A DNA stretch of 64,000 bases from Pleomorphomonas sp. PLEO (GTDB lineage: Bacteria > Pseudomonadota > Alphaproteobacteria > Rhizobiales > Pleomorphomonadaceae), in the NCBI RefSeq assembly GCF_041320595.1, contig NZ_CP166625.1, positions 3,966,001-4,030,000 on the forward strand, given 5' to 3'. The translations under genes were made by a program, and so were the position numbers. Positions 27,427-34,834 of this stretch are shown here, piece after piece; the first letter of the stretch is position 1; every line of letters begins with the position of its first letter. Under the pieces are notes generated by a model, which worked only from the letters and a program-made list of their open reading frames with translations, was not told the origin of the DNA and did no database searches.

Positions 27427-28809
27427 TCACTCGCCAGCGATGGCCCATTCCATGGGCTCGCGCCCCTCGCGCGTCTTCTTGACGCGTTCGGCAACAAGGA
27501 AGGCCAGTTCCAGCGCCTGATCGGCGTTGAGACGCGGGTCGCAATGGCTGTGGTAGCGATCCGACAGCTGCTCACCGGAAATGGCGACGGCGCCGCCGGT
27601 GCATTCGGTGACATCGCGGCCGGTCATCTCGACGTGGATGCCGCCCGGATGAGTGCCTTCGGCGGCGTGCACGTCGAAGAAGGCGCCGACTTCCTTCAGG
27701 ATACGGTCGAACGGCCGCGTCTTGTAGGAGTTGAGCGTGATGGTGTTGCCGTGCATCGGGTCGCAAGACCAGACAACCGACCGCCCCTCGCGCTGAACCG
27801 CCCGAACGAGCGCCGGCAGGTAGTCGCCCACCTTGTCGGCACCGTAGCGAGTGATCAGCGTCAGCCGACCCGGCTCGTTCTCCGGGTTCAGCGTGTCGAT
27901 CAGGCGGATCAGCTCATCCGGCGCCAACGACGGGCCACACTTGAGGCCGATCGGGTTTTTGATGCCACGGCAGTATTCGATATGGGCATGGCCGGGCTGG
28001 CGGGTACGATCGCCGACCCAGATCATGTGGCCAGAGGTGGCGTACCAGTCGCCGGTCGTCGAATCGACGCGGGTCAGCGCCTGCTCGTAGCCGAGCAGCA
28101 GCGCCTCGTGGCTGGTGTAGAAATCGGTCGTCCGCATCTCGGAGACGCTTTCGGGATGAATGCCGCAGGCCCGCATGAAGGCGAGGCTCTCGGTGATGCG
28201 ATCGGCATATTCCTGATAGCGCGACGATTGCGTGCCCTTGACGAAGCCAAGCGTCCACTTATGGACGTTGTCGAGGTTGGCGTAACCGCCGCTCGCGAAG
28301 GCGCGCAGCAGATTCAGCGTTGCCGCCGACTGCCGGTAGGCCATTTCCTGGCGCTGCGGATCGGGAATGCGCGATTCCGGCGTGAAGTCCATGCCGTTGA
28401 TGATGTCGCCCCGGTAGGACGGCAGCTCGATGCCGCCAATGGTCTCGGTCGACTTGGAGCGCGGCTTGGCGAACTGGCCGGCGATGCGGCCGACCTTCAC
28501 CACCGGCTGAGCGGCGCCATAGGTCAGCACCACCGCCATCTGGAGGAAGACGCGGAAGAAGTCACGGATGTTGTCGGCGCCATGCTCGGCGAAGCTCTCG
28601 GCGCAATCGCCACCCTGCAGCAAGAAGGCTTCACCGGCCGCCACCTTGGCAAGCGACTTCTTGAGCTTGCGCGCCTCGCCGGCAAAAACCAGCGGCGGAT
28701 AGCTCGAAAGATGCGCCTCGACGGCGGCAAGCGCCGCCTGGTCGGGATAATCGGGCACCTGCTCAACGGGCAGGGCACGCCAGGAGTCGGGCTTCCAGGT
28801 GGTGGGCAT
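27427..28809 (-). CDS. aroG: Class II (plant-type) 3-deoxy-7-phosphoheptulonate synthase
   Basis: This enzyme joins phosphoenolpyruvate and erythrose 4-phosphate, the first step of the shikimate pathway. The 460-residue product is the plant/actinobacterial type II form: [19 protein letters not shown] at the N-terminus, [15 protein letters not shown] (metal-site Cys), [58 protein letters not shown] and [19 protein letters not shown] chose the ATG at 28809, which matches class II starts; the open frame continues upstream but looks non-coding. The leader contains two GC-rich hairpins. It is the only aromatic-pathway gene in the window. Confidence 0.96.
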   Translation of the reverse strand: MPTTWKPDSWRALPVEQVPDYPDQAALAAVEAHLSSYPPLVFAGEARKLKKSLAKVAAGEAFLLQGGDCAESFAEHGADNIRDFFRVFLQMAVVLTYGAAQPVVKVGRIAGQFAKPRSKSTETIGGIELPSYRGDIINGMDFTPESRIPDPQRQEMAYRQSAATLNLLRAFASGGYANLDNVHKWTLGFVKGTQSSRYQEYADRITESLAFMRACGIHPESVSEMRTTDFYTSHEALLLGYEQALTRVDSTTGDWYATSGHMIWVGDRTRQPGHAHIEYCRGIKNPIGLKCGPSLAPDELIRLIDTLNPENEPGRLTLITRYGADKVGDYLPALVRAVQREGRSVVWSCDPMHGNTITLNSYKTRPFDRILKEVGAFFDVHAAEGTHPGGIHVEMTGRDVTECTGGAVAISGEQLSDRYHSHCDPRLNADQALELAFLVAERVKKTREGREPMEWAIAGE

Positions 28810-28838
28810 GACGCGGCTCTTCTTCTCGATGCGTCGCC

Positions 28839-28892
28839 CCGCGGAAACCGCCGCGGAGCAGTCCGAATTTGGCGCCTTGTACATGAGGCGCC
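28839..28892 (-). promoter_or_regulatory. Two hairpins in the DAHP synthase leader
   Basis: CCGCGG repeats as an inverted pair at 28839-28844 and 28851-28856, and GGCGCC repeats at 28871-28876 and 28887-28892. Both lie within 85 bases upstream of the start codon. I saw no aromatic-rich leader peptide, so classical attenuation is not supported. Confidence 0.25.
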
Positions 28893-29004
28893 GGTGAGAC
28901 ACCACCACCAATGCGCGACGCGCAGCGGGACGGTGCGGAAGGCGGTGGTTCCGTTTCACCCGTCCGGCACCAGGCCGGAAGTGGGCGATCACGGAGCCGC
29001 AAAT

Positions 29005-29029
29005 GCAAAAACCCCGCCTTTCGGCGGGG
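29005..29029 (-). terminator. Terminator of the DUF1489 transcript
   Basis: CCCCGCC at 29012-29018 pairs with GGCGGGG at 29023-29029 over a four-base loop, and on the minus strand the stem is followed by TTTTTGC. It lies 22 bases beyond the stop of the small ORF at 29051. Confidence 0.85.
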
Positions 29030-29050
29030 CTCGTTCTCGCGCTGGGCCTG

Positions 29051-29188
29051 TCAGTCAGACAGCTGCGGAACCGGCCACGCCGAAGCGGCATGCCACGCAT
29101 AAAAGCCCATAAAGCCGTAGAAAGTCGGAACCGCGGCCCGCGAAAGCGGGGCGATCAAGGATGTCCGGATGTGCTGAGCGCGCAACAT
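29051..29188 (-). CDS. Candidate small protein, aromatic rich
   Basis: This open frame encodes 45 residues starting MLRAQHIR. The C-terminal half is rich in aromatic residues ([18 protein letters not shown]) and could lie in or on the membrane. It occupies the otherwise unexplained 275 bases between the DUF1489 stop and a strong terminator, on the same strand. Codon choice looks coding-like (mostly G/C third positions). Against it: the ribosome site is weak, and in the same frame an alternative TTG at 29296 would give 81 residues. I do not recognise the family. Confidence 0.4.
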   Translation of the reverse strand: MLRAQHIRTSLIAPLSRAAVPTFYGFMGFYAWHAASAWPVPQLSD

Positions 29189-29303
29189 GGATATCGTCCG
29201 ACGGGGCGCTTCCGCAGAAACTGCCGAAGCAAGGTTGGCGGACAAGAACCATCGCCCGCCGATCACGTCAAGTAAAATTGCGCAAAGCCCTACCAAGGGA
29301 GCG

Positions 29304-29738
29304 TCAGATCAACGCCAACTCCCTCAGCGCCCGGCGCATGCCCTCGGGAATATCGCCGTCGACTTCCGACTGACGGATGTCGGCCGGAGCGTCCTTAGCT
29401 GGGAGATACCGCCAGCCTTGGAAGGCGCGGCAGGGCTTGTATTCCGTGCGGTGCAGCTCGGGATCGAGCACGATGCCGCAACGCTCAATGCCGTCACCAC
29501 CGCGAACGGGTCGGAGATCGAGGATGGACTGCCGTACCTGCACGATGCCCTTGATCACCCAGTAGAGCGAGCCGCCATCAAGCACCTCGTCGACCCGCTT
29601 CGGAAACATCCGGGTGACGTGGATGCGTTCGTAGGTTTCGCCGCGAGCGGCATGAACAAGCACCTCTTCACGATACCACTGGTCGAGTTCCTCGACCGTC
29701 TCGACACCGACGCAGAGCTTGATGATGTGAAGCGGCAT
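29304..29738 (-). CDS. DUF1489 family protein
   Basis: This 144-residue protein matches the alphaproteobacterial DUF1489 family: it begins MPLHIIKLCVGVETVEEL, continues with HVTRMFPKRVDEVLDGGSLYWVIKG and LDLRPVRGGDGIERC, and ends with CRAFQGWRYLPAKDAPAD. No membrane segment or signal peptide is present, so it should be cytoplasmic. Conserved RCxIVLDPEL and WRYL segments recall the ASCH/PUA-like fold of RNA-binding proteins, but that is only an impression and the function is unknown. The transcript probably runs on to the terminator at 29005-29029. Confidence 0.85.
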   Translation of the reverse strand: MPLHIIKLCVGVETVEELDQWYREEVLVHAARGETYERIHVTRMFPKRVDEVLDGGSLYWVIKGIVQVRQSILDLRPVRGGDGIERCGIVLDPELHRTEYKPCRAFQGWRYLPAKDAPADIRQSEVDGDIPEGMRRALRELALI

Positions 29739-29931
29739 TGCTGATTTCCAAAAGCGCGGGTCCCTCCCGCCAGCCTGGGCTGGCCTATCATGGTTCGCCG
29801 TCGCAGACGATGCAAGTCATCGCGGACGAGGCAAACCGGAGTGACCGACAGGTTTTCGACAGGTTGGCCGAGGTACGCTGCAAACGGGCGAATCCGGCAC
29901 CTCCCTTGGATTCGCCATCTGGAGGTATCGC

Positions 29932-30114
29932 ATGAACGTCTCTTCCACGAGCTACCGGCCGACGCCGGCCCCCATAACCGCTCGGTCAAGCGAAGCAACC
30001 GAGGCGCCCGGCCCTGATCATGACGGCGACGCCGACGATGTCGGAGCGACGGCTGCGCCGGCAAAAGCATCGGTTGCCGCCGGTGTCGGGCAGCAGCTCG
30101 ACATGGTTGCCTAA
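29932..30114 (+). CDS. Small DGD-motif protein, first of a related pair
   Basis: This 60-residue protein starts at an ATG with an ideal ribosome site (GGAGG six bases before). The N-terminal third is rich in Ser, Thr and Pro; the centre has the acidic, calcium-loop-like string DHDGDADD; the C-terminus reads AAGVGQQLDMVA. It is followed by a strong terminator at 30142. The same layout recurs in the protein at 30371: low-complexity start, DGD core, GxGQ-LD end. Small proteins of this design occur in other Rhizobiales as far as I recall, without known function. No signal peptide is evident, so location is unknown. Confidence 0.7.
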   Translation: MNVSSTSYRPTPAPITARSSEATEAPGPDHDGDADDVGATAAPAKASVAAGVGQQLDMVA

Positions 30115-30141
30115 CGATCCACCATCGCTCGATCCGGATCG

Positions 30142-30175
30142 ATGCGCGCCCTGTTTTCTCGGGGCGCGCATTTTC
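30142..30175 (+). terminator. Terminator after the first small DGD gene
   Basis: ATGCGCGCCC at 30142-30151 pairs perfectly with GGGCGCGCAT at 30162-30171, followed by TTTCTTTT. It lies 27 bases after the stop and separates the two small genes into independent transcripts. Confidence 0.85.
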
Positions 30176-30258
30176 TTTTGAAACCGTGTCGACGACTATC
30201 GGAGGTAACTGAAAAGTGCAAGGCACGGCCTGTTTTCACAAGCTTGTTAACTCGGCCT

Positions 30259-30287
30259 TTGCATACATACCAAACTATTGATATTAT
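30259..30287 (+). promoter_or_regulatory. Possible promoter of the second small DGD gene
   Basis: TATTAT at 30282-30287 is a good -10 element, with TTGCAT at 30259-30264 as a weak -35 at 17 bases spacing, inside a locally AT-rich stretch. This would give an RNA leader of about 75 bases before the ATG at 30371. Confidence 0.35.
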
Positions 30288-30370
30288 TCCATTTTTTAAC
30301 TTAACACAGCTCGGTGGCCGTGTCATATTCAAGCGTGGAATCCTTTCCCATCCGTGCTAGGAGGACGACA

Positions 30371-30583
30371 ATGACAATTGGTAGTGCCACCTCGAGCCAC
30401 CCGATCTCCTATACCCCGAGCCCGCCCACCAGCCAGACAGCCAGCGTGGAGAGCAACCCGTCCGAACGGGAGAATGACGGCGACCGCGACGACGCGGACG
30501 CAAAGGTCCAAAATACCTCGGCAAAATCGCCGCCGGCCGCTGTCGGCAAAGGTCTTGGCCAGCTCGTTGACATCAGCCTGTAG
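30371..30583 (+). CDS. Small DGD-motif protein, second of a related pair
   Basis: This 70-residue protein starts at an ATG with AGGAGG seven bases before it. It is Ser/Pro/Thr rich at the start (ISYTPSPPTSQT), has the acidic core ENDGDRDDADAK and ends GKGLGQLVDISL. It is a paralogue of the protein at 29932 by layout and by the shared DGDxDD and GxGQ-(L/V)D segments. It has its own AT-rich promoter region, so the two may be differently regulated. Its last 11 bases overlap the 3' end of the convergent LysR gene. No function is known. Confidence 0.7.
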   Translation: MTIGSATSSHPISYTPSPPTSQTASVESNPSERENDGDRDDADAKVQNTSAKSPPAAVGKGLGQLVDISL

Positions 30584-31487
30584 CGCGCCCTGACGACGAG
30601 TCAAAAGGTCCCGGTCGCGCGAGATCGACAAACGCCGCCGCTGCCTGGCTGAAATAGCGCTGCCGATGGCGAAGGCCGTTGAAGCTGCGGCCGGGCAGAG
30701 CGAGCGGCACATGGACGAGCGTTCCGGTAGCCAGCGCGCCCTCGACCACCATACGCGACAGGATAGTGACCCCAGCGCCAGCCTCGACGGCGGTGCGAAC
30801 GGTTTCGTTCGACGGCAGCTCAAGCGCCACTTCGACGTCGTCCGCCACCAGGCCGTAGTGGGCGAGAGCCTGTTCAAGCGCGAAGCGCGTACCCGACCCC
30901 TTCTCGCGCAGCACCCAGCGAGCGGCGTTGAGTCGTTCTGCCACGTCTCCACCAATGGCAAGCCATGGGTCGGCGGGAGCCGTCACCAGCACGAGTTCGT
31001 CGTCGAACAAGCGGTCGACAGAGAGGCGTGGATCGTCCACAGGTCCCTCGACGAAACCGATGAGCGCAGCGCCATCGCACAGACGACCGGCAACGAATTC
31101 CGTATTGCCGAGCTCAAGTGTCACACGGATACCCGGATAACTAGCCGTGAAGGCCTGAATGACACGCGGGATCCAGTAGGTACCGATCGTCTGGCTGGCA
31201 GCGATCGCCAGCTCTCCGCGACGAAAATCGGCGAGATCGGACAGCACCGCTTCTCCGTCGTTGGCACGAATAAGGATCGCTCTCGCCTCTTGCAGAAAGG
31301 TCCGGCCGGCATCGGTCAGCGCGATACGGCGGCCGATGCGGTCGAACAACTTTATGTCGTATCGGCTTTCGAGAGCAGTGATCGCCGCGCTGACGGCCGA
31401 TTGCGTCAGATGCAACTCATGAGCAGCCTGAGTGACGTGCTCGCGCTCGGCGACGGCGATGAAGATGCGGAGCTGTTCGAGGGTCAT
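30573..31487 (-). CDS. LysR family transcriptional regulator (YeiE/CysB-like branch)
   Basis: This 304-residue regulator has the N-terminal winged helix-turn-helix (MTLEQLRIFIAVAEREHVTQAA, then HLTQSAVSAAITALESRY, FDRIGRRIALTDAGRTFL) and the periplasmic-binding-like effector domain from about residue 90 (ELAIAASQTIGTYWIPRVI). The TIGTYWIP opening and the neighbouring yeiH gene point to the YeiE branch, whose E. coli member responds to sulfite. The gene begins 21 bases after the yeiH stop, so the two form an operon; in E. coli the genes are divergent. Its likely target is the repeated motif upstream of yeiH. Confidence 0.88.
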   Translation of the reverse strand: MTLEQLRIFIAVAEREHVTQAAHELHLTQSAVSAAITALESRYDIKLFDRIGRRIALTDAGRTFLQEARAILIRANDGEAVLSDLADFRRGELAIAASQTIGTYWIPRVIQAFTASYPGIRVTLELGNTEFVAGRLCDGAALIGFVEGPVDDPRLSVDRLFDDELVLVTAPADPWLAIGGDVAERLNAARWVLREKGSGTRFALEQALAHYGLVADDVEVALELPSNETVRTAVEAGAGVTILSRMVVEGALATGTLVHVPLALPGRSFNGLRHRQRYFSQAAAAFVDLARPGPFDSSSGRATG

Positions 31488-31508
31488 GGATGGCTGGTAC
31501 CCGAAAGG

Positions 31509-32543
31509 TCAGGTCAGCCTTATCAACATCAGGCTCAGGCTGGCAATGAAAAGGCTGGCGAGCGCACCCGTCAGCGCCGGCTTCAAGCCTTTTGCCTTGA
31601 GTTTGGCGATGCTGGTTTCAAGCCCCATGGCGGCGAGTGCCATGGTCAGCAGGAAGGTACTGACGACGCTCGTCTCCGCTTTGAGACCGTTAGGGATGCT
31701 GATGGCGCTGTTGACGGCGACGAGCGCAATGAAGCCGAGCACGAACCAGGGCAGTGGCGCCTTCGGTCGTTCCGCCCCAACGTCACCAAGCGACGGCAGG
31801 AAAGCGGCCATGGCGAAGACCATCGGCGCCAGCGTCATGACGCGGGTCAGCTTGGCGATGGTGCCGAAGTCGCCCGCTTCGTGGCCGACAGCGAAGGTCG
31901 CCGCCACCACCTGGGCGATCTCGTGGATCGACGAGCCAGCCCAGAGGCCATAGTCGCGCGGTGCCAAATCGAGGACGCCCTGCAGCAACGGATAGGCGAA
32001 CATGGCAATGGAGCCGAATACGGTGACACAGGCGACGGCATAGGCGACGTCTTCATCATGGGCATCGACCACCGAATTGGCCGCCGCCACCGCCGAGGCA
32101 CCACAGATCGACGTTCCCGCGGCGATAAGGCGGGTGAGGCGCGGATCGGCACCGATGAGCCGGCCCACGGCCAGCGTAAACAGGAAGGTCGATGCAACGG
32201 CGACAAGGATGACGGCCACGCCCCGCAGTCCCGTATCGGCCACTTGGCCAAAGGTGAGCTGCACGCCGAGCAGGATGATCGCCAGGCGCAACAGCCGTCG
32301 CATCGAGAAACCGATGCCGGCCGTGAGCGCCGCGTGGGTACCGACAATGTTGCGGATCAGGATACCAACGGCGATGGCGATGATCATCGGGCTGAAATTG
32401 TGAACGCCGGGCAGCGTCCTGAACCCATAGGCCACACCGGCAATGGCAGCGCAGACAGCGATACCGGGCAGCAGGCGGACGATAGCGACGTAGTGATCGA
32501 CGGCCGGAATGGGTTTCGATGCTTCGATCGACTGTTGGAACAT
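31509..32543 (-). CDS. yeiH: YeiH/YadS family putative sulfate exporter
   Basis: This 344-residue inner-membrane protein of about ten segments belongs to the YeiH family (UPF0324), annotated as putative sulfate exporters. Family marks are FSPMIIAIAVGILIRN, RLAIILLGVQLTFGQ, the central AAGTSICGASAVAAANSVV, YAVACVTVFGSIAMFAYPLL and LWAGSSIHEIAQVVAA. The transported substrate is inferred from annotation of homologues, with sulfite or a related sulfur anion possible given the YeiE-like regulator next door. A notable array of inverted repeats lies 78-121 bases upstream of its start. Confidence 0.88.
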   Translation of the reverse strand: MFQQSIEASKPIPAVDHYVAIVRLLPGIAVCAAIAGVAYGFRTLPGVHNFSPMIIAIAVGILIRNIVGTHAALTAGIGFSMRRLLRLAIILLGVQLTFGQVADTGLRGVAVILVAVASTFLFTLAVGRLIGADPRLTRLIAAGTSICGASAVAAANSVVDAHDEDVAYAVACVTVFGSIAMFAYPLLQGVLDLAPRDYGLWAGSSIHEIAQVVAATFAVGHEAGDFGTIAKLTRVMTLAPMVFAMAAFLPSLGDVGAERPKAPLPWFVLGFIALVAVNSAISIPNGLKAETSVVSTFLLTMALAAMGLETSIAKLKAKGLKPALTGALASLFIASLSLMLIRLT

Positions 32544-32620
32544 TTTACTCTTGCCTAGGCATCCATTGCGATGGATTTCCTATCGCTCAAGCGTTCCGCG
32601 CAAACCAACGCATTGTCATG

Positions 32621-32664
32621 CATGAACCGTTCGCTTCAATCGAACGGTTCATGGTGATGAACCG
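32621..32664. promoter_or_regulatory. Repeated inverted motif upstream of yeiH-lysR
   Basis: CATGAACCGTTCG at 32621-32633 pairs perfectly with CGAACGGTTCATG at 32641-32653 over seven bases. A third copy of the core, ATGAACCG at 32657-32664, forms another inverted pair with the second. Three alternating copies of ATGAACCG in 44 bases look like a multi-site operator. No T run follows, so it is unlikely to be the terminator of the upstream ABC exporter gene. Confidence 0.55.
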
Positions 32665-32791
32665 GCAATGTAAATCGAGAGCGTTCCGGGCCACCGGAAG
32701 CGCCGCATAGCCTAGCGAGATAGCGGAACAACCCAATCGCATTGCGGCGAGGCTCGCATGCCATCCCCACCCGCGATCCGACCGACGACTG

Positions 32792-34711
32792 TCAGGCCGG
32801 CTGGTCCGATCGCGCGTTCTTGCTGCCGGGACCGAGAATGCCAAGGTCGTCCTCCGCCTTGACGCGCGCAAGCCGCGCCTCTGCCTCGTCGGCCTCGCGC
32901 TGGCGAGCCCACATGGTGGCGTAAAGGCCACCCTTGTCGATCAGCTCGGAGTGTGAACCACGCTCGGCAATACGGCCTTTTTCGAGAACGATGATCTCGT
33001 CGGCATTGACCACCGTCGATAGCCGGTGGGCGATCACCATGGTGGTCCGTCCCTCGGCGACACGGTCGAGTTCGGCCTGGATCTCGCGCTCGGTGTTGGT
33101 ATCGAGCGCCGACGTCGCCTCGTCGAGAATCAGAATCGGCGGCGATTTCAGAATGGTGCGGGCAATGGCAACGCGCTGCTTCTCGCCACCGGAAAGCTTG
33201 AGCCCACGCTCGCCAACCGGCGTTTCGTAGCCGTTCGGCAGGCCCTCGACAAAATTGGCGATGCGCGCCTGCCGCGCCGCCTCGCTCACTTCATCGGCAC
33301 TGGCGTCCGGTCGACCATAGCGGATGTTGTAGAAGATGGTGTCGTTGAACAACACCGTGTCCTGCGGCACCATGCCAATGGCTGCGCGCAAGGATTCCTG
33401 CGTCACGTCGCGGATGTCCCGGCCGTCGATGGTAACGCGGCCGGAGGTGACGTCGTAGAAGCGGAATAGAAGGCGCGACAGCGTCGACTTGCCGGCGCCC
33501 GACGGTCCGACAACAGCAACGGTCTTGCCAGCGGGAATCTCGAACGTGATGCCTTTCAGGATCTGGCGGTCGGGATCGTAGGCAAAGTGCACGTCCTCGA
33601 AGCGCACCGAGCCACCCTGCACATTGAGCAAGCCGGCATTCGGCGCGTCGACGATCTCGGCCGGCTCGCCTAGGAGATCGAACATCTGCTCAAGATCGGT
33701 GACGCCCTGGCGGATTTCGCGATACATGAAGCCGATGAAATTAAGCGGAATGCCAAGCTGCATCAGAAGCGTATTGATCAGCACGAAATCGCCGAGCGTC
33801 TGGGTTCCTGCCACTACCTCATGCGCCGACATCACCATGCACAGGGCGACGCCGACGGTGAAGATCAGCGCCTGTCCCATGTTCAACCAGGATAGCGAAT
33901 ACCAAGTCTCGTTGGCGGCGACCTCGTAACGTTCCATGGCGACGTCGAAGCGCGCGGCCTCCATCTTCTCGTTGCCAAAATACTTGACCGTTTCGAAGTT
34001 CAGGAGGCTGTCGACCGACTTGGTATTGGCGTCGTTGTCGCTGTCGTTCATGCGACGGCGGATGGCGATCCGCTTGTCGGAATAGCGGATCGAGAACCAG
34101 ACGTAGAGCCAGATGGTGATGCCGATCACCAGAAGGTAGCTCACCCCGAAGTTCACGACGATGACGACGGCCGACAGCGCAAACTCCAGCACCGTCGGCA
34201 TGGCGTTCAGGATGGTAAAGCGAACGATGGATTCGATGCCCTTGACGCCGCGATCGATGACACGGGTCAGGCCGCCTGTGCGCCGCTGCAGGTGAAACCG
34301 CAGCGACAGGCGATGCATATGGATGAAGGTGAGATTGGCAAGACGGCGGACGGCGTATTGGCTGACGTTGGAAAACAACCCGTCGCGTAAGTTATTGAAA
34401 CCGTTCAGAAGAATTCGGCCGATGTTGTAGGCCACCACCATGGCCACCGGATAGGTGAGCCACATCAGCGTCGGCTCGGGAACATTCGACTTGGGCGCCA
34501 GCGCATCGGTTGCGAAGGCATAGAGATAGGGCACCAGAACGGTGATCACCTTGGCGAGTACCAGCGCGGCCATCGACAGCACGACGCGCATCCTGAGATC
34601 GGCGCGCCCTTCCGGCCACATGTAGGGCCAAAGCTGAGTGAGGGTCGTCCATAGCGACTTATCGCCGCGGATCTTGGCCTTATCACCGGCGCTGGGATCG
34701 ACTTGGCTCAT
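32792..34711 (-). CDS. Atm1-type ABC exporter (fused membrane and ATPase domains)
   Basis: This 639-residue half-transporter acts as a homodimer in the inner membrane. The N-terminal six-helix domain (about residues 35-330) shows the Atm1/HMT1 signature region RRTGGLTRVIDRGVKGIESI and LLNFETVKYFGNEKMEAARF. The ATPase domain has Walker A GPSGAGKST near 401-409, the signature LSGGEKQR near 503, Walker B ILILDEATS near 525 and the H-loop IAHRLSTV. Atm1-type bacterial exporters move glutathione conjugates and persulfides and protect against heavy metals; mitochondrial relatives serve cytosolic Fe-S assembly. It ends 248 bp before the yeiH operon on the same strand. Confidence 0.92.
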   Translation of the reverse strand: MSQVDPSAGDKAKIRGDKSLWTTLTQLWPYMWPEGRADLRMRVVLSMAALVLAKVITVLVPYLYAFATDALAPKSNVPEPTLMWLTYPVAMVVAYNIGRILLNGFNNLRDGLFSNVSQYAVRRLANLTFIHMHRLSLRFHLQRRTGGLTRVIDRGVKGIESIVRFTILNAMPTVLEFALSAVVIVVNFGVSYLLVIGITIWLYVWFSIRYSDKRIAIRRRMNDSDNDANTKSVDSLLNFETVKYFGNEKMEAARFDVAMERYEVAANETWYSLSWLNMGQALIFTVGVALCMVMSAHEVVAGTQTLGDFVLINTLLMQLGIPLNFIGFMYREIRQGVTDLEQMFDLLGEPAEIVDAPNAGLLNVQGGSVRFEDVHFAYDPDRQILKGITFEIPAGKTVAVVGPSGAGKSTLSRLLFRFYDVTSGRVTIDGRDIRDVTQESLRAAIGMVPQDTVLFNDTIFYNIRYGRPDASADEVSEAARQARIANFVEGLPNGYETPVGERGLKLSGGEKQRVAIARTILKSPPILILDEATSALDTNTEREIQAELDRVAEGRTTMVIAHRLSTVVNADEIIVLEKGRIAERGSHSELIDKGGLYATMWARQREADEAEARLARVKAEDDLGILGPGSKNARSDQPA

Positions 34712-34737
34712 GGTCCACCCGAAATACGTTGCTCAAA

Positions 34738-34769
34738 AAGCCGCCCGACGCGAACGCGCCGGGCGGCTT
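34738..34769 (-). terminator. Terminator of the LysM gene
   Basis: AAGCCGCCCG at 34738-34747 pairs with CGGGCGGCTT at 34760-34769, followed by TTT on the minus strand, 65 bases beyond the LysM gene stop and just before the ABC exporter start. Confidence 0.8.
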
Positions 34770-34834
34770 GCCGTCCTTCAGATAGTCTCTTTTTCCACCG
34801 TGTACCATGGTCGGCGCACACAATGGCGGGAATG

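Noticed and set aside
27328-29112. Open frame of about 594 codons on the plus strand
   Set aside because: It is antisense to the class II DAHP synthase and crosses that gene's terminator; no recognisable domain.
30666-32558. Open frame of about 630 codons on the plus strand
   Set aside because: It lies antisense across the lysR and yeiH genes, which have clear family motifs; the frame is a by-product of high GC content and its translation is low-complexity and charged.
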